This document shows, piece by piece, positions 1 to 7,826 of a stretch of 64,000 bases of DNA. The position numbers were made by a program, and so were the translations under genes. Within the stretch, counting starts at the first letter, position 1. Each line of letters begins with the position of its first letter. The notes below the pieces were generated by a model. The model was not told where the DNA came from. It searched no databases and saw only the letters and a list, made by a program, of their open reading frames with translations. Source of the stretch: Clostridium cadaveris (GTDB taxonomy: Bacteria > Bacillota > Clostridia > Clostridiales > Clostridiaceae); assembly GCF_020911725.1 (NCBI RefSeq), contig NZ_CP076620.1:1678501-1742500 (forward strand), given 5' to 3'.

Positions 1-138
1 TTTATCTAAGGCGATTATATCTACTTCTCCATAACGGCATGAGAAATTATATTGAATTATTTTATAATTAGATCTTTCTAGAAATTTTCCGGCTAAACGT
101 TCACCATGAGTACCAATGGATTTGTTAAATTTTTTCAT
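1..138 (-). CDS. yraN: YraN family (UPF0102) putative endonuclease, N-terminal part
   Basis: The first 46 codons are present; the gene runs off the left edge of the window. Translation from the ATG whose complement is at 136-138 gives an opening MKKFNKSIGTHGERLAGKFL, then a stretch containing NFSCRYGEVDIIALDK. The G..GE..A..FL block and the R.GEVD.IA.D block are hallmarks of the YraN/UPF0102 family, which has a restriction-endonuclease-like fold. GGAAG lies at a suitable distance upstream. In related bacteria yraN usually sits beside yifB/comM. Here it points the other way and is separated from yifB by the sensor kinase and carrier genes. The biological role of the family is poorly defined. 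Confidence 0.85.
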   Translation of the reverse strand, partial: MKKFNKSIGTHGERLAGKFLERSNYKIIQYNFSCRYGEVDIIALDK

Positions 139-329
139 AATATTAAACTCTTCCTTTATATAAAATATAGAAATTTTAAGAAATTAATAGGGTAAATAAG
201 GGATTTATGCTATTATTAAAATAGATAAATTGGACATTATAAAAGTATGTTCATAAATTCATGTATATATTCAAATCTAGATAATTAAATAATGATTTAT
301 ATAATATTAAGGTTAGAAGGTCATAAATT

Positions 330-2018
330 ATGTGGGAATTAACAAGAGGATTAATAGGTAATTTAGGGTATTCAATTTTAATTGCTTTTACCATGTCTAA
401 AAGTAGAACACTTCAAAAGATTGTAGATACAGATAAAAAATCAAATAAAGATATAATTACCTTAGGGATAATTTTTGGTATCTATGGAATTTTTGGAACT
501 ATTATGGGGATTGATTATAAAGGGTCTGTGGTAAATATACGTAATATCCCTATCATAGTTTCATCTATAACATTTGGACCTATAGTCGGAGGAATTGCTG
601 GTACTATAGCAGGAATTCACAGACTTATATATAATATGGGACAATCAACGGCACTAGCATGTGCTATAAGTACTATATTTTCAGGAATAGCTTCGGGATT
701 TTTATGTAAAAATAAACAATCAAGCAATGAATATATTTACAGTGTTTTTTCTGTAGTAGTCACCGAAAGTATAAGTATGATATTGATTTGTCTTACTAAT
801 GATGATGGCGTAATCATAGTAAATGATATATTTATACCTATGGTTATAATAAACTCTATAGGTATAATCATAATAATAACTATAGTGAATAGTATTTTAG
901 ATGAAAAAGAAAAGCTTGCTGGAGAGCAGGCAAGGATAACTTTGGATATAGCAAATAAAACGCTGCCTTATTTTAAGGAAGTAAATGAGGAATCTTTGAG
1001 CAGAGTCTGTGAAATAATAAGGAGCAGTTTGGGTTCTGAATTTGTGGTACTTACAGATGATAAAGAGATTTTAGCTTATTCAGCTAAAAACAAAAATATA
1101 AAAATAATGCACAAGATAATAGTAAATGATTATACTAAACGCGTTATAGAAACTGGACATGCTATTACATTGAATAATAAAAGAGAAAATGCAAAGACAG
1201 ACTTAATGGAAAACTCTATAAAGTCTTCAATAATAACACCGCTCATATATTATGAAAAAGTTATAGGTACATTGAAAATTTCATTTAATAATAGTTCTTA
1301 CATAACAGAACGAAACAGATCTTTAGCAGAAGGATTATCAACTCTTATTTCTACACAATTACAGCTTGGAAAAATTAAAAAGCTTGAAGAGATGGCACAT
1401 AAAGCAGAGATAAGAGCACTACAGACTCAAATACATCCACATTTTTTATTTAATGCTCTTCATACTATAACTTCTTTCGTGAGAATTAATCCGGATATGG
1501 CTAGGGAGCTTATAGTTAATCTGTCAGATTATTTGAGGTTTAATTTAGAAGTTAAAGATAATCTTATTGAACTTCAAAAAGAATTAGAACAAGTTAAAGC
1601 TTACGTAGCTATAGAAAAAGCTAGATTTGGTGATAAAATTCAAATTAATTATGACATTCCGAAAGAATGTATGAATATTAAAATCCCGCCTTTAACTATA
1701 GAACCTCTTGTTGAAAATGCTATAAAGCATGGTATTTTAAAAAATAGAGTTGGCAGGAATGTATGGATAAGGTGTATTGATGAATCAGAATCTTGTAAGA
1801 TAATTATAGAGGATGATGGATGTGGAATAGATGAGAATATAATCAACCAGATATATGAAGAGACGATAAGTGATAACAAAATTGGCTTATACAATGTTTA
1901 TTCAAGAGTAAAACTCATTTATGGAAAGGCGCCGATAATTGAAAGATTAAATAATGGCACAAGAATATCATTTAATATTAATAAGGGGGATGGATATGAG
2001 GGCAATAATAGTAGATGA
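330..2018 (+). CDS. LytS/BtsS-type membrane sensor histidine kinase
   Basis: 562-aa membrane kinase of the LytS/YehU (BtsS) class. Residues about 1-190 hold several hydrophobic segments matching the 5TM-Lyt sensor region. About 200-350 is a GAF-like cytoplasmic domain. It is followed by the His_kinase motif QIHPHFLFN, where His371 is the expected phospho-acceptor, then an HATPase domain with the N-box PLVENAIKH and the G-box EDDGCGID. The gene overlaps its response regulator by about 20 bases, so the two form one unit. The E. coli relative BtsS senses pyruvate and drives a CstA-family pyruvate importer. The cstA genes directly downstream here suggest a similar circuit, but the ligand is inferred. 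Confidence 0.88.
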   Translation: MWELTRGLIGNLGYSILIAFTMSKSRTLQKIVDTDKKSNKDIITLGIIFGIYGIFGTIMGIDYKGSVVNIRNIPIIVSSITFGPIVGGIAGTIAGIHRLIYNMGQSTALACAISTIFSGIASGFLCKNKQSSNEYIYSVFSVVVTESISMILICLTNDDGVIIVNDIFIPMVIINSIGIIIIITIVNSILDEKEKLAGEQARITLDIANKTLPYFKEVNEESLSRVCEIIRSSLGSEFVVLTDDKEILAYSAKNKNIKIMHKIIVNDYTKRVIETGHAITLNNKRENAKTDLMENSIKSSIITPLIYYEKVIGTLKISFNNSSYITERNRSLAEGLSTLISTQLQLGKIKKLEEMAHKAEIRALQTQIHPHFLFNALHTITSFVRINPDMARELIVNLSDYLRFNLEVKDNLIELQKELEQVKAYVAIEKARFGDKIQINYDIPKECMNIKIPPLTIEPLVENAIKHGILKNRVGRNVWIRCIDESESCKIIIEDDGCGIDENIINQIYEETISDNKIGLYNVYSRVKLIYGKAPIIERLNNGTRISFNINKGDGYEGNNSR

Positions 2019-2706
2019 TGAACTTCCATCAAGACAGGAACTAGAATATTTTATAAAAACCTTTAGCAACATAAAAATTATGAATCAATTTGATGATGGA
2101 GTAAGCGTATTAAAATATGTTCAAAATAATCCTATTGATGTGATATTTCTAGATATAAATATGCCTAATTTAGATGGTATGAACTTGGCAAAGATTTTAC
2201 ATGAAATAAATCCAGATATAAAAGTGATATTTATAACTGCATATAAAGAATATGCACTAGATGCTTTTGAAATACATGCTTTTGACTATTTGGTTAAGCC
2301 CTATTCAAAAGACAGAATAGTATCTGCTCTTGAAAGGTTGGAATCTTCATTTGAAGAGAATTCAGCCATTTCTAGTGATAAAATATCTGTTTTGAAGAAC
2401 AACAAGATATACGTCATAAATATAAAAGATATATATTATATTCAAGCTTCTGGAAGAGGAGTTGCAATCTTTACTAAAGATTGCGAATATACATCAAGAA
2501 ATAAAATATCAGATATGGAGAAAAAGCTGCCAACAAAGGAGTTTTATAAATCTCATAGGTCGTTTATAGTAAACTTGGGAAAGGTAAAAGAAGTCCAACC
2601 TTGGTTTAATGATACTTATGTTTTAAAATTAAAAGACATAGATAAGGAAATACCTGTAAGTAGAAACAATATAAAAAGATTTAGAGAAATACTGAGTTTT
2701 AAATAA
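1996..2706 (+). CDS. LytTR-family response regulator
   Basis: 236-aa response regulator. The receiver domain starts MRAIIVDDE, has the phospho-acceptor Asp53 in VIFLDINMP, and carries the conserved Lys in FDYLVKPYSKDR. The C-terminal LytTR DNA-binding domain (about 135-235) includes YIQASGRGVAIFT and FYKSHRSFIVNL. I prefer the ATG at 1996 over the one at 1990 because AAGGGGG (1983-1989) abuts the latter and is six bases from the former. It is the cognate partner of the kinase it overlaps. The natural targets are the two downstream cstA promoters, which share a conserved upstream block. Confidence 0.9.
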   Translation: MRAIIVDDELPSRQELEYFIKTFSNIKIMNQFDDGVSVLKYVQNNPIDVIFLDINMPNLDGMNLAKILHEINPDIKVIFITAYKEYALDAFEIHAFDYLVKPYSKDRIVSALERLESSFEENSAISSDKISVLKNNKIYVINIKDIYYIQASGRGVAIFTKDCEYTSRNKISDMEKKLPTKEFYKSHRSFIVNLGKVKEVQPWFNDTYVLKLKDIDKEIPVSRNNIKRFREILSFK

Positions 2707-2909
2707 GTATATAGTGTAGTACTGAATAACCGTAATTGTTATAATTAAATAGATGAAAATGAGTATATAATAGTATTAAATGAAGTTAGAATATATTTTT
2801 AATGAAGTTACATATATCTTTTAATGTAATAATAATTTGTATGTAAAACTAAGCTTTTTAAGCTGTAGAAATAGAATCTAATGAAATGAACTGTAGAAAA
2901 AAGGAAAAA

Positions 2910-3001
2910 TAAGCATGAAATACCTTTATAGTGCATTTCGTGCTTAGATATCGTCATTTAAATACAATACCATTTCTGTGAAAATGTATACATTCTATAA
3001 T
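2910..3001 (+). promoter_or_regulatory. cstA-1 promoter with conserved regulator block
   Basis: The -10 TATAAT is at 2996-3001. Two CATTTC-type boxes lie upstream: CATTTCGTG at 2934-2942 and CATTTCTGTG at 2971-2980, 37 bp apart start to start. The proximal box occupies the -35 position, as expected for an activator-dependent promoter. The distal box lies in an inverted repeat (2910-2921 with 2935-2946, one mismatch). The same boxes with the same spacings recur before the second cstA. The 2707-3041 interval holds no gene. Confidence 0.65.
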
Positions 3002-3041
3002 GTTGTTATAGATAAATAATATTATGGGGAGATGGATGTAT

Positions 3042-4463
3042 ATGATTTCATTTTTACTATCATTACTAGCGTTAGTAGCAGGCTATATTATTTATGGTAA
3101 ATTTGTAGAAAAGACTTTTGGGGTAGACGATAATATTAAAACACCAGCTGAAACAATGCAAGATGGTGTGGATTTTGTACCTATGAGTTGGCCGAAGATA
3201 TTTTTAATACAGTTTTTAAATATAGCTGGATTAGGGCCTATCTTTGGTGCCATATCAGGAGCTTTATGGGGACCTGCAGCATTTTTATGGATAGTTTTTG
3301 GCTGTATATTTGCAGGAGCAGTACATGATTTTTTTACCGGAATATTATCAATGAGAAACAAAGGAGCAAATGTACCAGAACTAGTTGGTAAGTACCTTGG
3401 AGAAAAAGTAAAAAAGATAATGGTTGTATTTTCAGTAATTCTTTTAATATTAGTGGGAGTTGTATTTTTAACAGGACCAGCAGATTTGCTTCATACGCTA
3501 ACAGGACTAAGCAGAAACACATTTATTGTTATTATAACTATATATTATATTTTAGCTACAATACTTCCTATAGATAAGATAATAGGAAAAATTTATCCTC
3601 TATTTGGTTGTTGCCTTTTGATAATGGCTATAGGAATTGGATTTGGAATAACAACTCAAGGTTATACCATACCAGAAATTCAATTTTTTAATTTTCATCC
3701 AAATGGAGTCCCTATATTTCCATATCTGTTTATAACAATAGCATGTGGAGCTATTTCAGGCTTTCATGCAACACAATCACCAATTATGGCTAGATGTGTA
3801 AAAAAGGAATCAGAAGCTAGAAAAATATTCTATGGAGCTATGATTACTGAAGGGGTTATAGCTCTTATATGGGCAGCGGCAGCTATGGCTTTCTTTGGAG
3901 GCAGCGAAGGTCTTCAAGCTGCAATATCAAATGGTGGACCAGCAGGTGTTGTAAATACAATATCTAATACAGTTATGGGAAAAATAGGCGCAGTGCTTGC
4001 AATTTTAGGAGTAGTAGCATGTCCTATAACTTCAGGTGATACAGCATTTAGAAGCGCTAGACTCATAATAGCTGATCATATAAATCTTAAGCAAGAACAA
4101 ATAGGAAATAGATACAAGATAGCAATTCCAATGTTCGCCGTAGGTATAGCACTTACATTTATAGACTTTACTGTAATATGGAGATACTTCTCTTGGGCAA
4201 ATCAAACTTTAGCTATGATAATGCTTTGGGCTGCCGCTTCATATATGGTAAAGGTAAATAAGAATCATTGGATTTGTAGTATACCAGCAGTATTTATGTC
4301 AGCAGTAACTTCAGCGTATATATTACAAGCTCCAGAAGGATTTAGAATTTCTGCATCAGTATCAAATATAGTTGGAATAATATTTGCGTTAGTTTTATTT
4401 GGAGTATTTTTGAATTACACTAGAAAAAGCCAAAAAGAAGACTCATTAGAGTTTAATAAATAG
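3042..4463 (+). CDS. cstA: CstA-family carbon starvation / pyruvate or peptide transporter, copy 1
   Basis: 473-aa polytopic membrane protein with more than ten hydrophobic segments and the CstA-family core (TMQDGVDFVPMSWPKIF, FLNIAGLGPIFGAISGALWG, VHDFFTGI, ACPITSGDTAFRSARL). Start chosen at ATG 3042 because GGGGAG lies 10 bases upstream and the product then matches copy 2 from its first residue (MISFL). CstA was described as a peptide transporter; the paralogue BtsT/YjiY is a pyruvate:H+ symporter under a BtsSR two-component system. The adjacent LytS/LytTR pair makes pyruvate a reasonable substrate, by analogy only. It is followed by a strong terminator, so it is monocistronic. Confidence 0.88.
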   Translation: MISFLLSLLALVAGYIIYGKFVEKTFGVDDNIKTPAETMQDGVDFVPMSWPKIFLIQFLNIAGLGPIFGAISGALWGPAAFLWIVFGCIFAGAVHDFFTGILSMRNKGANVPELVGKYLGEKVKKIMVVFSVILLILVGVVFLTGPADLLHTLTGLSRNTFIVIITIYYILATILPIDKIIGKIYPLFGCCLLIMAIGIGFGITTQGYTIPEIQFFNFHPNGVPIFPYLFITIACGAISGFHATQSPIMARCVKKESEARKIFYGAMITEGVIALIWAAAAMAFFGGSEGLQAAISNGGPAGVVNTISNTVMGKIGAVLAILGVVACPITSGDTAFRSARLIIADHINLKQEQIGNRYKIAIPMFAVGIALTFIDFTVIWRYFSWANQTLAMIMLWAAASYMVKVNKNHWICSIPAVFMSAVTSAYILQAPEGFRISASVSNIVGIIFALVLFGVFLNYTRKSQKEDSLEFNK

Positions 4464-4487
4464 AGTTTAATAAACTAATTTTTAAAT

Positions 4488-4526
4488 AAGGCTGAGGAGT
4501 TAATAGTCCTCAGCCTTATTTTATAC
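4488..4526 (+). terminator. Rho-independent terminator after cstA copy 1
   Basis: A perfect 11-bp stem, AAGGCTGAGGA pairing with TCCTCAGCCTT across an 8-base loop, is followed by ATTTTAT. Confidence 0.9.
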
Positions 4527-4667
4527 AAAATATATGATAATAATTAACTTATTATGCGTTACAATAAATGCTTAATAAAATAAACATATATATAATAAAT
4601 AATTTAAATATATATTATTACTGATAAGTTTTAAGATATATAATAAATAATTTAAACTTTTTAAGAA

Positions 4668-4755
4668 CTTTTCATGTACATATAACGCATTTCATGACAC
4701 TATATCGGCTTTTAAAGCTGATAATATTTCTGTGAAAATGTCTACATTTTATAAT
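4668..4755 (+). promoter_or_regulatory. cstA-2 promoter with the same regulator block
   Basis: Boxes CATTTCATG (4688-4696) and TATTTCTGTG (4725-4734) are 37 bp apart, and the -10 TATAAT is at 4750-4755, 25 bp from the proximal box. All spacings equal those at cstA copy 1. The block around TTTCTGTGAAAATGT.TACATT is nearly identical. A further CTTTTCATG at 4668-4676 lies 20 bp before the distal box, a direct-repeat spacing close to that used by LytTR regulators. Confidence 0.65.
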
Positions 4756-4791
4756 TAAAATGTAATAAATAATTTTATAGGAGATGATTTT

Positions 4792-6213
4792 ATGATTTCA
4801 TTTTTGGTATCATTAGTAGCACTTATAGTAGGTTATATAATCTATGGTAAATTTGTAGAAAAGACATTTGTAGTTGATGACAAAATTAAGACTCCAGCTG
4901 AAACAATGCAAGATGGTATAGACTATGTACCTATGAGCTGGCCAAAAATATTTTTGATTCAGTTTTTAAATATAGCAGGTCTTGGACCAATATTTGGTGC
5001 CATATCAGGAGCTTTATGGGGACCAGCAGCATTTTTATGGATAGTTTTTGGATGTATATTTGCAGGAGCGGTACATGATTTCTTTACGGGGATATTATCT
5101 ATAAGAAATAATGGAGCAAATGTACCTGATATAGTAGGTAAGTATTTAGGCGAAACCCCTAGAAAAATAATGGTAGTATTTTCAGTAGTACTTCTAATAT
5201 TAGTAGGAGTAGTGTTTTTAACAGGACCAGCAGATTTATTGCAGACTTTAACAGGGCAAAGCAGAAATCTATTTATAGTATTGATTGTAATTTATTATAT
5301 TTTAGCAACTATATTACCTGTTGATAAGATAATAGGAAAGATATACCCATTATTTGGAGCATGTCTTTTAATTATGGCCTTTGGAATTGGAATTGGTATA
5401 TGTACTAATGGCTATGCGATTCCAGAAATTCAGTTTGTAAATTTCCATCCAGCAGGAACTCCAATATTTCCATATTTATTTATAACAATAGCTTGTGGAG
5501 CAATTTCAGGCTTTCATGCAACTCAATCACCAATTATGGCTAGATGTGTGAAAAAGGAATCAGAAGCTAGAAAAGTATTCTATGGAGCAATGATAGCAGA
5601 GGGAGTTATAGCACTTATATGGGCAGCAGCAGCTATGTCTTTCTTTGGTGGAAGTGAAGGACTTCAAGCAGCTATATCAAATGGTGGACCAGCAGGTGTT
5701 GTAAATACTATATCAAACACATTAATGGGTAAGATAGGTGCAATATTAGCCATATTAGGTGTAGTAGCATGTCCTATAACTTCAGGAGATACAGCATTTA
5801 GAAGTGCTAGGCTAGTTATTGCAGACTCAATACACATGAAACAAGAAAATATAATGAACAGATATAAGATAGCTATTCCAATGTTTGCTGTAGGTATTGC
5901 GCTTACATTTATAGATTTTACTATAATTTGGAGATATTTCTCTTGGGCAAATCAAACTTTAGCTATGATAATGCTTTGGGCAGCATCATCTTATATGGTT
6001 AAATCTAAAAAGAACCACTGGATTTGTACAATCCCAGCAGTATTTATGTCAGCTGTAACTTCTGCTTACATTTTGCAAGCTCCAGAAGGATTCAGACTTG
6101 CAGCACCTATATCTAATATATGCGGAGTTGTATTTGCATTAATATTATTTGGATTATTTTTAAACTACACAAGAAAGAGCTCAGAAGGTAATTCAGTAAA
6201 AGTTAATAATTAA
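4792..6213 (+). CDS. cstA: CstA-family carbon starvation / pyruvate or peptide transporter, copy 2
   Basis: 473-aa paralogue of the preceding carrier, the same length and largely identical along its whole length by eye. Differences are scattered and mostly conservative, and the codons have also drifted, so the duplication is not very recent. The same family motifs are present (LNIAGLGPIFGAISGALWG, FHATQSPIMARCVKKESEAR, CPITSGDTAFRSARL). TATAGGAGATG lies before ATG 4792. It has its own promoter copy and its own terminator, so the two carriers can be expressed separately under one regulator. Substrate uncertain (pyruvate, peptides or amino acids). Confidence 0.88.
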   Translation: MISFLVSLVALIVGYIIYGKFVEKTFVVDDKIKTPAETMQDGIDYVPMSWPKIFLIQFLNIAGLGPIFGAISGALWGPAAFLWIVFGCIFAGAVHDFFTGILSIRNNGANVPDIVGKYLGETPRKIMVVFSVVLLILVGVVFLTGPADLLQTLTGQSRNLFIVLIVIYYILATILPVDKIIGKIYPLFGACLLIMAFGIGIGICTNGYAIPEIQFVNFHPAGTPIFPYLFITIACGAISGFHATQSPIMARCVKKESEARKVFYGAMIAEGVIALIWAAAAMSFFGGSEGLQAAISNGGPAGVVNTISNTLMGKIGAILAILGVVACPITSGDTAFRSARLVIADSIHMKQENIMNRYKIAIPMFAVGIALTFIDFTIIWRYFSWANQTLAMIMLWAASSYMVKSKKNHWICTIPAVFMSAVTSAYILQAPEGFRLAAPISNICGVVFALILFGLFLNYTRKSSEGNSVKVNN

Positions 6214-6240
6214 TTGAGTTATATGTTACAGTAAGTATTA

Positions 6241-6282
6241 AAAGGTTAAGGACAAGCTATGTCTTTAGCCTTTTGCTTTTAT
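6241..6282 (+). terminator. Terminator after cstA copy 2
   Basis: AAAGGTTAAGGAC (6241-6253) pairs along 13 positions, with a few G-U pairs, with GTCTTTAGCCTTT. It is followed by TGCTTTT. Confidence 0.8.
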
Positions 6283-6367
6283 AAAAAAACATTTTAGTAT
6301 AATTATGAAAAAATAAAGATTATATTTTATGATAGCTGTCTATACTCTCCTATAGAGGTGATAAGAT

Positions 6368-6541
6368 ATGCCAGTAAAGATTAAATCGGCTACCTTTAGA
6401 GGTATAGATGGAATTATGATAGAAGTAGAAGCTGATGTAAGGAAATCCCTTCCGGCTTTTCATATACTTATAGACATAGTCAAGGCTATAAAAAGCATTG
6501 AAGTATGGAGGTTTATGAAAAGTGGAATTTGTAAATGTTGA
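6368..6541 (+). pseudogene. yifB: yifB/comM 5' fragment cut by prophage insertion
   Basis: ATG 6368 opens MPVKIKSATFRGIDGIMIEVEADV, ending LPAFHI at 6466; this is the classic N-terminus of YifB/ComM (Mg-chelatase-like AAA+ ATPase). Codons 1-33 (to 6466) are genuine. Beyond that the frame runs into phage DNA and stops at 6539-6541 after 24 unrelated residues. The missing part, beginning VGLPDASIKEAKERVRSAI, starts at 42671 in the same frame. AGAGGTG lies a few bases upstream of the start. ComM is a branch-migration helicase used in natural transformation in Gram-negative bacteria; the clostridial role is less clear. Excision of the prophage would restore the gene. Confidence 0.9.
6441..6490. 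other. attL, left prophage junction
   Basis: The shared core CATATA is at 6461-6466 and matches 42665-42670. Bacterial yifB sequence lies to the left. To the right is phage arm ACATAGTCAA (6474-6483), the exact reverse complement of the arm at attR. The crossover must lie within or next to CATATA because only that join restores YifB. Confidence 0.85.
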
Positions 6542-6935
6542 TAAAAAAATAATAAAATCTAATGTGACTGATGGAGCTAAAACATTATATAGTTTATTAT
6601 GTTCATATTGTTATGGTGATAAAGATACGTGTTTTCCTGCACAAACAACTTTAGCTAATGATTTAAGAGTAACTGTAAGAACAATTCAAAGGCGTTTAAA
6701 AGAATTAGTACAAGCAGGGTTTATCGAAGTTAAAAGAAGGGGATTAACCCTGACCAATATTTATAGAATAATTAATAAAGTTAAAACTAAAGCGGTCGCT
6801 AAAGCTAGAGCAACAGTAGAGAAAGTTAGGTCATCATATAAAAATAAGTTTTCAACTTTTAACAATTGTAGTCAAAGGGAATATACAAAAGAAGATTTAA
6901 ATGATTTAGAAAGGAAATTGCTAGGGTGGGATTAA
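6522..6935 (+). CDS. Winged-helix phage/plasmid replication-type protein
   Basis: 137-aa basic protein. Residues 15-85 form a helix-turn-helix/winged-helix domain (ALTIVE core: CFPAQTTLANDLRVTVRTIQRRLKELVQAGFIEV), the type found at the N-terminus of phage replisome organisers and plasmid initiators. A Lys/Ala/Arg-rich linker follows, then a short acidic tail ending LERKLLGWD, a tail typical of clostridial phage and plasmid HTH proteins. The start is GTG 6522, 11 bases after GGAGG (6506-6510); this ribosome binding site lies at the phage left end, just inside attL. It could be a replication initiator or a regulator; I cannot decide between these. Confidence 0.65.
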   Translation: MEFVNVDKKIIKSNVTDGAKTLYSLLCSYCYGDKDTCFPAQTTLANDLRVTVRTIQRRLKELVQAGFIEVKRRGLTLTNIYRIINKVKTKAVAKARATVEKVRSSYKNKFSTFNNCSQREYTKEDLNDLERKLLGWD

Positions 6936-6949
6936 CGAAAAAGAAAAAA

Positions 6950-6983
6950 CTCTTAATTAAGGTCACGACTCCTTAACTAAGAG
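6950..6983. repeat. Inverted repeat downstream of the winged-helix gene
   Basis: CTCTTAATTAAGG (6950-6962) faces CCTTAACTAAGAG (6971-6983), with 12 of 13 positions complementary. A-rich runs flank both sides, so it may act as a weak terminator in either direction. The rest of 6984-7305 is AT-rich with no gene that I can see. Confidence 0.55.
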
Positions 6984-7305
6984 AAAAACACAATGTTTTA
7001 TTAAAACTAAATATTATATCAAATTAATTAAAGTATACTCATTTTAAAATAAATAGTCAAGTATGCTTATTTGTCGTGTTAAAAAATTTAAAATTTTCAA
7101 ATTTAAGCTATTGTTTTTATTATGTTCATTATTTTATTTTTAATTATAGTGAATTTAATAAAGGTAATAGCTAATTTTTTTCTTTTTTATTCTCAGATAA
7201 GATTTTAGTGTCGTATCTAAAGAGAAACTTAATACATTTCTAGACATCATCTTAGACTCAATACTAATAATTAAAACTTAATAACTAAAAGAGTAATAAT
7301 AGATA

Positions 7306-7334
7306 CTCACACTTTTAGAAAAATTTGTTATAAT
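7306..7334 (+). promoter_or_regulatory. Extended -10 promoter for the XRE gene
   Basis: TGTTATAAT places a TG dinucleotide one base before TATAAT (7329-7334), an extended -10. The -35 region is weak. The start codon follows 33 bases downstream. Confidence 0.55.
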
Positions 7335-7367
7335 GATAATATATACATTAAAGGTGGAGATGTGCAT

Positions 7368-7562
7368 ATGAGTATTAACAACAGATTAAAAGAAATACGG
7401 ATGAAAGAGTATATGATGAATCAAATAGACTTTGCAAAGATGTTAGATATAAATATGAAAGTATATAATAACTGGGAACGAGGACAAAACATTCCTAGTT
7501 TAGAAAAAGCTATGGAAATATCTAAAAAATTAAATAGAAAGATAGAAGATATATGGTATTAA
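7368..7562 (+). CDS. Small XRE/Cro-type helix-turn-helix regulator
   Basis: 64-aa protein that is almost entirely an HTH_3 domain: NRLKEIRMKEYMMNQIDFAKMLDINMKVYNNWERGQNIPSLEKAMEISKKLNRKIEDIWY, with the turn at DFAKMLDINMKVYNNWERG. ATG 7368 is preferred to the upstream GTG 7362, given GGTGGAG at 7353-7359. It is monocistronic, having its own promoter and terminator. Separation from the divergent repressor at 10822 suggests a second regulator, perhaps of the FtsK module just downstream, where a palindrome lies at 7621-7640. Confidence 0.8.
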   Translation: MSINNRLKEIRMKEYMMNQIDFAKMLDINMKVYNNWERGQNIPSLEKAMEISKKLNRKIEDIWY

Positions 7563-7584
7563 ATTAATCTATATATCTTTTTTT
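7547..7584 (+). terminator. Terminator overlapping the end of the XRE gene
   Basis: A 10-bp stem (AGATATATGG at 7547-7556 with CTATATATCT at 7569-7578) is followed by seven T. The stop codon of the XRE gene lies inside the loop. Confidence 0.8.
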
Positions 7585-7616
7585 ATATGAAAATATCACT
7601 AAATTTAAGAACATTT

Positions 7617-7648
7617 CTTGTATATAGTGAATACTATATATTAACAAG
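7617..7648. promoter_or_regulatory. Palindrome before the FtsK module (operator candidate)
   Basis: TATATAGT (7621-7628) and ACTATATA (7633-7640) are perfect inverted arms around GAAT, with CTTG / CAAG as outer arms. It lies 20 bases before the next ribosome binding site. A repressor operator is plausible, for example for the XRE protein upstream. Confidence 0.4.
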
Positions 7649-7667
7649 ATATAGGAGGTTAATTTAT

Positions 7668-7826
7668 ATGTTTAAACTAGATATAGCTGTTTTTAACTGG
7701 GTATATAATCAATGCCTAACACTAGGTTCTATATTCGAATTTGGTGCTTTAGAAGGTCTTTTAATGTATCTTACATTACTTTCACCAATTATAATCGCAG
7801 ATAGAAAGAAGGTAATTAAAAAATGA
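7668..7826 (+). CDS. Small hydrophobic protein preceding FtsK
   Basis: 52 aa from ATG 7668, with AGGAGG seven bases upstream. The sequence begins MFKLDIAVFNWVYNQCL and contains one central hydrophobic stretch (about residues 25-45), ending in KKVIKK. Its stop overlaps the ATG of the FtsK gene (ATGA), so translation is coupled. A small membrane partner of the ATPase is likely from this arrangement; the family is not recognised. Confidence 0.55.
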   Translation: MFKLDIAVFNWVYNQCLTLGSIFEFGALEGLLMYLTLLSPIIIADRKKVIKK

